DNA of 64,000 nt from Gemmatimonadota bacterium (GCA_026706345.1 JAPOYX010000212.1:33673-97672), one strand, 5' to 3'; positions 46,529 to 55,609 are shown, counted from the stretch's first letter. Translations and numbers: made by a program. The notes: generated by a model not told the origin, from the letters alone.

Positions 46529-47379
46529 CGCGCCCAGGTCTTGTTCTCAAGGACCGACTGGGTTTCGTAGATCGATCCGCCTCTTACCGGACCGGGATAG
46601 GGCATGCGGACGGGCAGGTCGGCCATGCGAGGCGCGTTGGTCGGTTCGCCCCGCAGCAGGTTTCCGTTGAAGTCGTCCCATTCGCCCGCGCCGGTCAACG
46701 GCCAGGCGTCGGCGGCGACGTACTGGAACAGGAGGAGGCGCCGCGGCGCGCCGGAATAGTTCGGCGCCGAACCGTGCAGCGTCCGGACGTGGTGGATCGA
46801 TATCCCGCCCGCGGGCACTTCGAGCGCCACGACGTTTTCCGGGGTAAAGTCGGGATCGGTCACCGCGCCGCAGAACCGGCCGTCCTGATGGTGGTCGTAG
46901 GTCGGCCCTTTGTGGGAGCCGGGTACCACCAGCAGGGCGCCGTTGGCTTCGGTCATCTCATCGATGCAGACGCCGACGGCCAGGATATCGTCGTTGGTAT
47001 GGGGATAGAACGACCAGTCCTGGTGCCATTCCACCGGGCTGCCGTAGTCCGCGGACTTCATGTTGAGCTTGTTGCCGTTGGTCCGGATGCCGTCGCCGAT
47101 CAGCTGCGCCACGATGTCCAGGATGCCGTCGTGCTTAATGGTACGCATGTATACGTCGTGGTGATCGATCGGGCTCTTAAGGCGGCGCACCTGTGGATCG
47201 TGCGACGTGTGGCCCGGCTCGAGATCGTAAAAATCCGTGTGTTCGGTAAAGGCGGCGGCTTTCTGGACGAATTCGTCCGTCACCCGCTGCAGATCCGCGA
47301 CTTCGGCATCCGAAAGCACTTTGTCGACGGTCAAATAACCATTTTCGTGGTAGGAATCAACCTGCGCCTGGGATAACAT
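46525..47379 (-). CDS. Phytanoyl-CoA dioxygenase family protein (5 of 5)
   Basis: 284 residues. Iron ligands are H119 and D121 (EWHQDWSFYPHT) and H202 (RTLHGSAPN), with R213 as 2-oxoglutarate anchor; LVVPGSHKGP is the core motif. Among the five PhyH proteins here this one is closest to the ectoine-hydroxylase-like branch by the EWHQDW motif, but that does not fix the substrate. It precedes the DCC gene with a 4-bp overlap. Confidence 0.92.
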   Translation of the reverse strand: MLSQAQVDSYHENGYLTVDKVLSDAEVADLQRVTDEFVQKAAAFTEHTDFYDLEPGHTSHDPQVRRLKSPIDHHDVYMRTIKHDGILDIVAQLIGDGIRTNGNKLNMKSADYGSPVEWHQDWSFYPHTNDDILAVGVCIDEMTEANGALLVVPGSHKGPTYDHHQDGRFCGAVTDPDFTPENVVALEVPAGGISIHHVRTLHGSAPNYSGAPRRLLLFQYVAADAWPLTGAGEWDDFNGNLLRGEPTNAPRMADLPVRMPYPGPVRGGSIYETQSVLENKTWAR

Positions 47380-47409
47380 CTAAACCTCCAATTATGGGAC
47401 TACTTGCCG

Positions 47410-48489
47410 TCAACTGTACCCCGCCTCGTTCGGCCGCGGAAGACGCGCTTCGACCGGCGGCAGGACCGGTCCGCCTCGCCGTGGCTCGGACAGGTAGTAA
47501 TAGGCGGTACTCGAGTAGTCGTTGCTCAATTTGTTTGCATGGCCATGCTCGATGGACATGCGGAAACTCTTCCTGAACCGGATCGGATCTTCGATGTGAT
47601 ACCGGTAGACAGTGTTCTTGCCCTTGAATCTCCAGCCGGGGTTCCCGCTGTAGAGAATGATCCCGTGATAAGGCGCCTGAAACTCCGTCGTGGGACCGTA
47701 CGCGCCGTGGTACCAGTCCTCGGTGCCTGTGCCGTGCAATGAGGGCGGCCACGCCTCGCCGTCGATGAACATCATGTCGTCGCCTTCGCCGTACCAGTCG
47801 TTCGGGTTCCTTTGAAAGCAGTCGATGTCCAGGTGGGCGCCGCAGTAGATACCATCGCCCTCGACGTCGCAGATGACATAGTTGTCCTTATCGCTCGTAT
47901 TCAGCCAGCGCGGGTCGTTTCGATAGGCTTCGGGATCGAGCCTTTCTTCGAAGGCCCAGCCCTTCGTATCGGCTTCCCTGCGCCACTGTACGTGAAAATA
48001 CGCTTGATCCGCCACCGCGTCAACGGTGGGATACGTCTCGTAGTCGATATAAAAGTAATGGAAGTAGCCTTCCTCACCCTGGTTTTCCACTTCCAGCACA
48101 GCCTTTTTCCGGAAGGGCATGGGCCACCAGGAGTTGAACCCCTTGCCGTCCTGCGGGCTCATCTGAAGTGGCGCGGTGATGAAATCCTTGCGCATGCCGT
48201 GACCCAGCCCGAAGAAATCGCCGATGGGACACTCCACACTCGGTTCCGTACTGCCGTCCCAGTACATGCGCAACACGATCCGGCGGCAGTAGTCCTCGGA
48301 CGGGAGCCCGAGCGTCATCCAGATGTGCTTGATGCAACCCGGCGCATTGATCTCGCCGATGACGCGTTTCTCACCGGCTTCGATCCGCCAGGCGTCGGTG
48401 TTGGCGCCGGTGGCGTCCCAGCTGGAAATCCGAAGACTCCTGTACGACCGCAGCGTGGGCAGGGACGCCAGGCTGGTCTGACCGATCAT
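47410..48489 (-). CDS. DUF2961 / GH172-family glycoside hydrolase-like protein (copy 1)
   Basis: 359 residues matching DUF2961, now GH172, whose characterised members act on fructofuranosides and arabinofuranosides. Conserved parts are GEINAPGCIKHIWMT, CPIGDFFGLGHG and the pair E235 (YGEGDD) and E257 (GTGTEDWY), whose spacing fits the catalytic glutamates of the family. No signal peptide is present. A near-identical second copy lies just upstream on the same strand. Confidence 0.93.
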   Translation of the reverse strand: MIGQTSLASLPTLRSYRSLRISSWDATGANTDAWRIEAGEKRVIGEINAPGCIKHIWMTLGLPSEDYCRRIVLRMYWDGSTEPSVECPIGDFFGLGHGMRKDFITAPLQMSPQDGKGFNSWWPMPFRKKAVLEVENQGEEGYFHYFYIDYETYPTVDAVADQAYFHVQWRREADTKGWAFEERLDPEAYRNDPRWLNTSDKDNYVICDVEGDGIYCGAHLDIDCFQRNPNDWYGEGDDMMFIDGEAWPPSLHGTGTEDWYHGAYGPTTEFQAPYHGIILYSGNPGWRFKGKNTVYRYHIEDPIRFRKSFRMSIEHGHANKLSNDYSSTAYYYLSEPRRGGPVLPPVEARLPRPNEAGYS

Positions 48490-48635
48490 GGATCCTCCCT
48501 CTTGATGGATGGTGCGGGTGCACTTCGAGATACGGTGAGTATAGTGCTTCGCGGATCACGCGCCGCCCTCGACGTTGTTCCGTCATCCGCCGAATCGCGC
48601 TTCATTCCGCCCCGAAAATAGCTACGAATCGTCCG

Positions 48636-49718
48636 TCACCCGCCGTACTTCGGCTCGTCCGGACGCGGAAGCCGCGCTTCGGCCGGCAACAGGGCCGGTC
48701 CGCCGCGCCGCGGTTCGGACAGGTAGTAATACGCCGTGCTCGAGTAGTCGTTGCTCAGCTTGTTCGCGTGGCCATGCTCGATGGAAATCTGGAAGCTTTT
48801 ACGAAACCGGATCGGATCCTCGATATGGTAGCGGTAGACCGTGTTCTTGCCCTTCCACCGCCACTCGTCGGTGCCGCTGTATAGGATGATGCCGTGATAA
48901 GGCGCGTTGTACTCGTCCGTCGGGCAGTAGGCGCAGTGGTACCAGTCCTCCGTGCCGGTCCCGTGCAGCGAGGGCGGCCAGGCCTCGCCGTCGATGAACA
49001 TCATGTCGTCGCCTTCGCCGTACCAGTCGTTCGGGTTGCGCTGAAAGCAGTCGATGTCGAGGTGAGCGCCGCAGTAGATGCCGTCGCCCTCCACGTCGCA
49101 GATGACGTAATTGTCCTGCTCGCTCAGGTTTTCCCAGCGTGGATCATTCCGGTAAGCTTCCGGTTTCAGCCCTTCTTCGAAGGCCCAGCCCCGGGTGTTG
49201 GCTTCCCGGCGCCACTGCACGTGAAAGTAAGCCTGGTCCGCCACCGCTTCAACCGTGGGATACGTCTCGTAGTCGATGTAGAAGTAGTGGTTGAATCCCT
49301 CGGCGCCCTGATTCTCCACTTCAATCACGGCCTTTTCCCGGAAGGGCATGGGCCACCAGGAATTGAATCCCTTGCCGTCCTGCGGGCTCATCTGCAGCGG
49401 CGCGGTGATGAAATCCTTGCGTATGCCGTGACCCAGGCCGAAGAAATCGCCGATGGGGCACTCCACGCTCGGTTCCGCGCAGCCGTCCCAGTACATGCGC
49501 AACACGATGCGCCGACAGTAGTCCTCGGACGGGAGTCCCAGCGTCATCCAGAGGTGCTTGATGCATCCCGGGCCATTGATCTCGCCGATGACGCGTTTCT
49601 CCCCGGCTTCAATGCGCCAGAAATCGGCGTTCTCGCCCGTGATATTCCAGCTGGAAATCCGGCGGCTCTCGTAAGCACGCAGCGAGGGCAGCGACGCCAG
49701 GCTGGTCTGACCGATCAT
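48636..49718 (-). CDS. DUF2961 / GH172-family glycoside hydrolase-like protein (copy 2)
   Basis: 360 residues and by eye about 85-90 per cent identical to copy 1, with the same two glutamates and the same ends. The largest differences cluster around residues 15-32 and in the stretch after the GTGTEDWY motif (residues 261-290), which could alter substrate choice. This is a tandem duplication that kept both reading frames intact, so both are probably used. Confidence 0.93.
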   Translation of the reverse strand: MIGQTSLASLPSLRAYESRRISSWNITGENADFWRIEAGEKRVIGEINGPGCIKHLWMTLGLPSEDYCRRIVLRMYWDGCAEPSVECPIGDFFGLGHGIRKDFITAPLQMSPQDGKGFNSWWPMPFREKAVIEVENQGAEGFNHYFYIDYETYPTVEAVADQAYFHVQWRREANTRGWAFEEGLKPEAYRNDPRWENLSEQDNYVICDVEGDGIYCGAHLDIDCFQRNPNDWYGEGDDMMFIDGEAWPPSLHGTGTEDWYHCAYCPTDEYNAPYHGIILYSGTDEWRWKGKNTVYRYHIEDPIRFRKSFQISIEHGHANKLSNDYSSTAYYYLSEPRRGGPALLPAEARLPRPDEPKYGG

Positions 49719-49796
49719 GGATCCTTCCTTTCTATGATTTACCTTTTCTAATAGTTCAGAAACTGATGTAACATATTGTAATATCGTCGGTTACAT

Positions 49797-51656
49797 TCAC
49801 CACTTCGGCATCCCCACCGTCACCAGCGCTTCCGCCACCTGTCCGAAGGGCCGCCCGCCCACGGTCAGGTTCAGCGCCACGGGCTGCCGCCGGCATTGCG
49901 TGCCATCCGGAACGTGAAGTACCAGGCGGATCTCCTTCTGTTCCCGCGGCCCCAGAGACAGGGTCACCGTCTCGCTCTGCCAGCCTTCCGGTCCCACCAG
50001 CCGGATGCGGGCCGGCTGCTCCGTGGGGAAGGGATTGAGCACCCATCCGCTGAATTCAATCGATCCGCATTCCGGAGCATGGGCGCGATAGGGCACCAGC
50101 TTGCCGCCCTGGGATTCGGCGCCGAAGTGGGCATCGTCGTCATCCAGCAGCATGAGGGTGTGGTGGACATCGTCGAAGGCCTCCGCGGCCCGGTCGATCT
50201 CGGCGTACCATTCGGGTGACGTGCGGTAGGGACGGGTATGGCCCGTGATCACCAGTTCGGGCTCGAAGCGTTTCAGATCTTCCAGGAACCGTTTGTAGCA
50301 TCCCAGGTCGAGCCCGTTTTTGTAGACGTGATTCGTAAACATGCGCGCGCCGGCCTGGTAGCCCACCCCGCCCTCCGTGTCGAAGAAGGCCTGGTCGCCC
50401 GTGTGGACCACGCGGGTCCCGTCGATCTCCATGCAGATCATCGTGGCGAAGCGGGTGTGCCCCGACATAGGGTACAGCGTGATGGGGATGTTCTCCCAGT
50501 GGACGGTCGTCCCGTTGGGAATGTGCCGGCCCACCTTGATCGGCTCATGCCAGAGGCAGGGCCGGTCGTACTTCACCGGGTTCTCGAGCAGGTCGCTGAA
50601 CTGTTCGCCCGCCAGGACCTCCGTCCCGTAGAGACGCTGGAGCATGGGGATGCCGTTGACGTGATCGTCGTGGAAATGGGAGACGAGCGTCGCGTCGATC
50701 CGATCGATCCCGAAGCGCTTCCTGAGCCCGCTGATTCCGTGCAGGATCGGCCGTCGGTTGGACACGTGGGATTTGGCCGGCTGGAACCCGGACTTCAGGT
50801 TGTAGCCGTAGTCGATGGACATGACCTTGCCGGAGTCGCTGAGTACGAAATGGGTCTCCGCCCCGGCGTACTTCGAGCGGTACAGGTGGGGCAGGACCTC
50901 TTCGATATCGTCCTCGTCCGGATCCTCCAACGGTTCGGCGACGCCCGGCTGGATCTCATTGAGGCGCTTCAGGTTCGCCTTGAACGTCGCGATGGCACCG
51001 GCCGGGTCCTCCACCGGGTCGCCCAGGCTCGGGAGCAGCCGGTCCGTCCCGGTCGCAAGCAGCCGATTGACAGCGTGGTACAGGTTCCACGCGCCGGTGT
51101 AGTCGTTGTAGTTGTACTGCAGGGGCGCCAGGCGGGTCGTCTTCCCGGTCCCGCAGATCACCTCGCCGACGAACCCGATGCGCCGGCCGCCCACGGTCAC
51201 GACGTAGCTGCTCGCGCCGTTGGTCATGCCAGGCGTGGGCACGACATCCCAGGACAGCCCCGCGATCTCGCGCGTCTCGTAATCCATCATCCAGCCGTCG
51301 ACCGGCACGGGCCGGATGGGCGAGAAGCGGTCCCACCGGTTGTCGTAGGAGTTCCATTGCTGCCGTTCCCGGAAGTGCTGTTCCGGGTCGACGAGATACT
51401 CCTGATCCCAGTACGGGCCGAGTATCCGGGCCCCTTTCTCGTGCAACCTGATGGCGCCGTCCGTGTGGTCGCGGAAGTGGTGGGTGAGGAGGACCGTCAC
51501 TGGCCTGCCGCCCGCGATCTCGTCGAGATGGTCCGCGGCCAGGCCGGTGCCGGCGTTGACGAGCACGACGCCCGCCGGCCCTTCGACGGCGTACACGTGA
51601 CAGCTGTCCTGAAACCGGTAGATATGTTCTTCGATACGTTCCCAGGGGGAAGACAT
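49797..51656 (-). CDS. Protein with two tandem metallo-beta-lactamase folds and a C-terminal domain
   Basis: 619 residues. The first fold (residues 1-240) has THHFRDHTDG, in which the second His of HxHxDH is F61, and a PGMTNG where the family has PGHT, so its metal site is degenerate. The second fold (about 290-490) has the full SHFHDDHVNG, MSGHTRF and a terminal GHTRPY, so it can bind metals. Residues 515-619 look like a beta-sandwich domain. The ATG is reached through AAGGAG. The function is unknown; hydrolase activity probably lies in the second fold. Confidence 0.85.
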   Translation of the reverse strand: MSSPWERIEEHIYRFQDSCHVYAVEGPAGVVLVNAGTGLAADHLDEIAGGRPVTVLLTHHFRDHTDGAIRLHEKGARILGPYWDQEYLVDPEQHFRERQQWNSYDNRWDRFSPIRPVPVDGWMMDYETREIAGLSWDVVPTPGMTNGASSYVVTVGGRRIGFVGEVICGTGKTTRLAPLQYNYNDYTGAWNLYHAVNRLLATGTDRLLPSLGDPVEDPAGAIATFKANLKRLNEIQPGVAEPLEDPDEDDIEEVLPHLYRSKYAGAETHFVLSDSGKVMSIDYGYNLKSGFQPAKSHVSNRRPILHGISGLRKRFGIDRIDATLVSHFHDDHVNGIPMLQRLYGTEVLAGEQFSDLLENPVKYDRPCLWHEPIKVGRHIPNGTTVHWENIPITLYPMSGHTRFATMICMEIDGTRVVHTGDQAFFDTEGGVGYQAGARMFTNHVYKNGLDLGCYKRFLEDLKRFEPELVITGHTRPYRTSPEWYAEIDRAAEAFDDVHHTLMLLDDDDAHFGAESQGGKLVPYRAHAPECGSIEFSGWVLNPFPTEQPARIRLVGPEGWQSETVTLSLGPREQKEIRLVLHVPDGTQCRRQPVALNLTVGGRPFGQVAEALVTVGMPKW

Positions 51657-51673
51657 GGATCGGAGGCTCCTTG

Positions 51674-51925
51674 TGATCTAGCAGACGCAAGCCTGGTTCC
51701 TTGTGATCTTGTGGACGCAGGCCGGCCAACTATGATCTTGCGGACTCAGATCGGCCAACCGTTATTGCGCAGACGCAGGCCCGTCAACGGTGATCTTGCG
51801 GACGCAGGCCCGTCAACGGTGATCTTGCGGACGCAGGCCCGTCAACGGTGATCTTGCGGACGCAGGCCCGTCAACGGTGATCTTGCGGACGCAGGCCCGT
51901 CAACGGTGATCTTGCGGACGTCGAC
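51674..51925. repeat. 29-bp tandem array upstream of the double-MBL gene
   Basis: Perfect 29-bp copies start at 51792, 51821, 51850 and 51879, with a partial fifth at 51908. Diverged copies run toward the gene from about 51790 back to 51674, and those nearest the gene contain its AAGGAG ribosome site. The copies touch without spacers. Confidence 0.93.
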
Positions 51926-52049
51926 CGGAACAGGATATTATGCATGCGAACAGGCCCGCGGGCAACCCTTACCGCATGACACCGGTACAAATGTATTGTA
52001 ATCCGCCCCTGAAACGTATAAGTTCAATGCAGCGATTGCTTTATTCCCC

Positions 52050-52166
52050 CGGAATCTGATTCGCGCATACGCAGAATCCGGTATGCATTCGTAGAGATAC
52101 CGGACTGAATTCGCACAGAAACCGGCTCGCAATCGTACAGTTTTCCGGTTCGCATTCGTACGGAAA
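52050..52166. repeat. 22-23-bp degenerate tandem units upstream of the topoisomerase gene
   Basis: Units with a CCGG start and a core like CGCATTCGTACRGAAA are seen at about 52078-52099, 52100-52121, 52122-52143 and 52144-52166, with a weaker copy before. Together with the 29-bp array this fills most of the 545-bp gap between divergent genes; no gene is seen in the rest. Confidence 0.7.
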
Positions 52167-52201
52167 CCGATACGTGTTCCTGCCACTGCCGGGGTCCGAT
52201 C

Positions 52202-54388
52202 TTGGCCGACGTCGAAACCCTATACGAGCGGTACTTCCTCGAATACGCCTCCTATGTCGTCAAGAACCGGGCCATCCCCGAGGTCGACGACGGCCTTAAG
52301 CCCGTTCAGCGCCGCATCCTCCACACCCTCTTCGAGATAGACGACGGCAAGTACCACAAGGTGGCCAACGTCGTGGGCCAGACGATGCAGTTCCATCCCC
52401 ACGGCGACCAGTCGATCTTCGGCGCCCTGGTGTCGCTGGCCAACAAGGACCTGTTCATCGACAAGCAGGGCAATTTTGGATCAGTACTCACCGGGGGACA
52501 GGCCTCGGCGGCGCGGTACATCGAATGCCGCCTCACCCCGCTCGCCCGGGAAGTGCTGCTCAGCCCGGAGATCACGCAGTACGTGGATTCCTACGACGGA
52601 CGCGCCCGCGAGCCCGTGGTCTTCCCCGCCAAGATCCCGGTGGCGCTCATCCTGGGCGCCGAGGGCATCGCCGTGGGCATGTCCACCCGCATCCTCCCCC
52701 ACAATCCCATCGAGGTCATGGAGGCCCAGGTGTCCTGCCTGAAAGGGGAGCCGTACCATCTGTACCCCGACTTCCCGACCGGCGGGCTGATGGACGTCAG
52801 CGCCTACGATGACGGAAATGGGCGCGTGTATACCCGCGCCCTGCTCGAACCCGGGGAGGAAGGTTTGGTGCGGGTCCGGGCGCTGCCCTACGGGGAAACG
52901 ACCGAAAGCCTGATGAAATCCGTCGAGGAGGCGGCCCGGGCGAAGCGCATCCCGGTGGCCGGACTCACCGATTACACCACGGACGACGTGGAGATCGAAA
53001 TCCGGACCGACCAAGGCGGCGCGATGGAGGATTTCCTCAAGGGCCTGTACGCCTTCACGTCCTGCGAGGTCGCCATCGACGCGAACCTGCTGGTCATCAG
53101 CGACGGCCATCCCCGGAAGATGACCGTCACGGAAATGGTCCGCCACAGCACGACCCGCCTGCTGGAAATCCTCGAATCCGAGCTCAAGATCGAAGAGCGG
53201 GAACTGCGCGGCCGCCTGCGGGCCCGAAGACTTGAGCAGGTCTTCATCGAGAACCGGGTGTACAAGGAAATCGAAGACATCGAGGACATCGATGGCGTGT
53301 ACGCCGCCGTGCGGGAAGCCATTGCGAGGTACAGCCCCGTATCGACCACGGCCCGCGCCCTGGACCGGGGAATGAACGAACTGAACCAGGCCGCGCCCGA
53401 AATCCGCGACGCCGCGCACAGCCTGCTGACCACTATTTATCGAAGCCTGGCCTTCGAACACTACGGTCCCAGCCGGGCGATGATCGCCCGGAACCTGGAC
53501 GCGGTCGGCCACGGCCCCATGCCCCACCGGCGGGTGGTCCGGTCGCTGCTGGCCGCCATCCGCCACGAACTGACCGCGCCGCGACGCATGGCCGCGGTGG
53601 AGGATATCATCACCGTCGACAACCTCACGCGGGAGGACATGGACAAGCTCCTGGACATCCCGATCCACCGCATCTCGCGCTACGGCATCGGCCGGGCCGA
53701 GGAGGAGATGCGCGAGATCGAGGGACAACTCCGGAACGTGCTGCACCACCTCCACCACCTGACCGATTACGCCATCGATTTCCTGGAGCAGCTCATCCGG
53801 ACCTACCGGGACGAATACCCCCGACGGTCGGAAGTCAAACCCTTCACGCCCGTGGTCGAACGCGACGCCGCGGCCCGGGATCTCGTCCTGAGATACGACA
53901 CGGAAACGGGGTACATGGGCTACACCATCGAAAGCGGCGATCCCCTCTTCAACGTCTCCCTGTACGACCGGGTCGTCATCGTCCGCGCCGGGGGCGTCGC
54001 CGGCGTCCACAATACCCTTGACAAAATGTACGTCGACCTGGATATCCTGTACTGCGCCATGGAGGAGCCCGGCCGGGTGTTCACGGTCGCCTACCGCGAC
54101 CTGGAAGGCTTCGTTTGCATCAAGCGCTGCCGCCTGGACCGGTGCCGGATCAACCAGCTCTATGAACTGGTGCCGGGCGACTCCTCGCTCTTGGCGTTCA
54201 CGCCGGAGGCCGACCCGGAGGTCGTATTGAAAGTTATGGACGCGGGCACTGGAGAGGAGACCCGGGAGTACGTAAAAGCCGATGAATTCGCCATCCGAAG
54301 CCACCGCGCGAGGGGTGAGCGGATCGAGCGTACGGATATCGCGGGAGTCGAGTTTGTAAACGAGATTCGACATGGATCCGGAGACTAA
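52202..54388 (+). CDS. parC: DNA topoisomerase IV subunit A-like protein, TTG start
   Basis: 728 residues. R105-Y106 (AARYIE) is the DNA-cleaving arginine-tyrosine pair, following QFHPHGDQSI and GNFGSVLTGG; IPEVDDGLKPVQRRIL is the classical N-terminal motif. The tower and coiled-coil gate run to about residue 520, and the C-terminal domain is shorter than in GyrA, as in Bacteroidetes and chlamydial ParC forms. A TTG at 52202 is the best start because no ATG fits. No parE lies beside it, which is unusual. The long ORF on the opposite strand is a shadow. Confidence 0.93.
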   Translation: MADVETLYERYFLEYASYVVKNRAIPEVDDGLKPVQRRILHTLFEIDDGKYHKVANVVGQTMQFHPHGDQSIFGALVSLANKDLFIDKQGNFGSVLTGGQASAARYIECRLTPLAREVLLSPEITQYVDSYDGRAREPVVFPAKIPVALILGAEGIAVGMSTRILPHNPIEVMEAQVSCLKGEPYHLYPDFPTGGLMDVSAYDDGNGRVYTRALLEPGEEGLVRVRALPYGETTESLMKSVEEAARAKRIPVAGLTDYTTDDVEIEIRTDQGGAMEDFLKGLYAFTSCEVAIDANLLVISDGHPRKMTVTEMVRHSTTRLLEILESELKIEERELRGRLRARRLEQVFIENRVYKEIEDIEDIDGVYAAVREAIARYSPVSTTARALDRGMNELNQAAPEIRDAAHSLLTTIYRSLAFEHYGPSRAMIARNLDAVGHGPMPHRRVVRSLLAAIRHELTAPRRMAAVEDIITVDNLTREDMDKLLDIPIHRISRYGIGRAEEEMREIEGQLRNVLHHLHHLTDYAIDFLEQLIRTYRDEYPRRSEVKPFTPVVERDAAARDLVLRYDTETGYMGYTIESGDPLFNVSLYDRVVIVRAGGVAGVHNTLDKMYVDLDILYCAMEEPGRVFTVAYRDLEGFVCIKRCRLDRCRINQLYELVPGDSSLLAFTPEADPEVVLKVMDAGTGEETREYVKADEFAIRSHRARGERIERTDIAGVEFVNEIRHGSGD

Positions 54389-54554
54389 CCCAGAATAAGC
54401 CTACCAATACGTCAGAAGTTTCATTCGAAAGCAAAAAGGAGAATCAGATTCCAAGTCGTATGAAATCGTAAAACTCACGTTCTAATGAGTAGTTAAAAGA
54501 CAAAATCAGATTTCGTTCCATAACCTACGGAAAATCAGGGGAACAGTACTAAAA

Positions 54555-55190
54555 ATGGAAAACCTAATCGGTGAGTTGTTTCCTGGTTGGCATTCGCTAA
54601 AAGTAAACTCTACAGCACTGGTTTTTATATTGGCTGTCACGCCAGGGTTTATAATCGTATTTATCAGGTCGCAACTGGTTTCGGGAAGGATTCTTCCATA
54701 TCCAGCAGGATTTTTGCTGTACTTAACAGTTTCAACAATTTACTGGGCCGTGTTGTTCTTAGTAGCGGGCGTGTTGATTGTAAATCGTTTATGGTGGGAG
54801 GGGACAACCCTGGGTACGTTAAAGTGGTTGGTTTTTCTCGTATTTATCCCAGTCATTGTAGGCGCTGTTACTGGAGTTGTTTCAAACAGAACGTTACTGT
54901 ATAAAACGTTAAAGAAAATCAGGCTTGATCCCATTCATCCAACTCCGAGCGCTTGGGATTGGACGTTTTCAGACTTGAATGAACAGTATATCCTGGTTAA
55001 ATTGAACAATGGTTCCATGTTTGGTGGTTTCCTTGGAGTAGATTCGTTTATTTCTTCTGATCCAGATGAACGAGATATGTATATCGAAGAGATATTCGAA
55101 ATAGATGAAGAAAACAATTGGGTTACCAATGGTCACGGAGTTTACTTTACAGGCCGAGACATAAGTTCTGTTGAGTTCTTGCCAAGTTAA
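54555..55190 (+). CDS. DUF6338 family membrane protein
   Basis: 211 residues with three hydrophobic segments (about 20-37, 50-75, 88-108) and a cytoplasmic half carrying HPTPSAWDWTFS, LVKLNNGSMFGGFLG and SSDPDERDMYIEEIF, the DUF6338 pattern. The function is not known. It is AT-rich, unlike parC before it. A 47-residue gene with a strong ribosome site follows 20 bp later. Confidence 0.88.
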   Translation: MENLIGELFPGWHSLKVNSTALVFILAVTPGFIIVFIRSQLVSGRILPYPAGFLLYLTVSTIYWAVLFLVAGVLIVNRLWWEGTTLGTLKWLVFLVFIPVIVGAVTGVVSNRTLLYKTLKKIRLDPIHPTPSAWDWTFSDLNEQYILVKLNNGSMFGGFLGVDSFISSDPDERDMYIEEIFEIDEENNWVTNGHGVYFTGRDISSVEFLPS

Positions 55191-55210
55191 AACGACGAGG
55201 AGGACCAAGT

Positions 55211-55354
55211 ATGAACAAGTCCCCCAAAAGCGGACCTAATCGTAGAGATATTGAGACGAGGGGATACCGGCCAAAGCCCGTAGCGAATAGGCCGACAAGG
55301 CCCAAGCCGCCCAATCAGGGTAGTTCCATTAAATCGGCTGACAGCCGTAAATGA
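55211..55354 (+). CDS. 47-residue basic, proline-rich small protein (partner of DUF6338)
   Basis: ATG 55211 follows GAGGAGG at 55197-55203 with ideal spacing. The product is rich in Lys, Arg, Pro and Asn (RGYRPKPVANRPTRPKPPN) with no hydrophobic segment, so it is probably disordered and may bind nucleic acid, membranes or its membrane partner. The terminator at 55458 follows. Confidence 0.7.
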   Translation: MNKSPKSGPNRRDIETRGYRPKPVANRPTRPKPPNQGSSIKSADSRK

Positions 55355-55457
55355 CGAAAAGCCACATATTTGTCAAGTCGGAGACAGTGTTTCTCAATTG
55401 CAGCAAATTGAATGACAACCTCTCTTTAGAATGAGTGGATGAAATCTCATTGAAATA

Positions 55458-55489
55458 AACCCGGCGTGTCTGTCAGCGTCGGGTTTTTT
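55458..55489 (+). terminator. Rho-independent terminator
   Basis: AACCCGGCG at 55458-55466 pairs with CGTCGGGTT at 55477-55485 (9 bp, one G-T pair) around a 10-base loop and is followed by a run of T to 55489. It ends the DUF6338 transcript. Confidence 0.85.
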
Positions 55490-55609
55490 CTTAGTTAACC
55501 ATAATCTGATTAGCCATCCTTTAACCCGCTGACTCGTTAGGGAGGTTTAAAGCAGACTAGACGGCGGTCCATTGCTGAATAGCAGCATCAACCAGGAAAG
55601 GTGACATAC

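Noticed and set aside
50238..51851. 537-residue open frame on the plus strand
   Set aside because: It mirrors the double-MBL gene and runs into the tandem repeats; no domain is visible.
51792..51907. Regular 29-bp repeats that could suggest a CRISPR array
   Set aside because: The copies touch each other with no spacers, and no cas gene is near. It is a tandem array.
52481..54373. 630-residue open frame on the minus strand
   Set aside because: It is the antisense of the parC-like gene with no recognisable domain.
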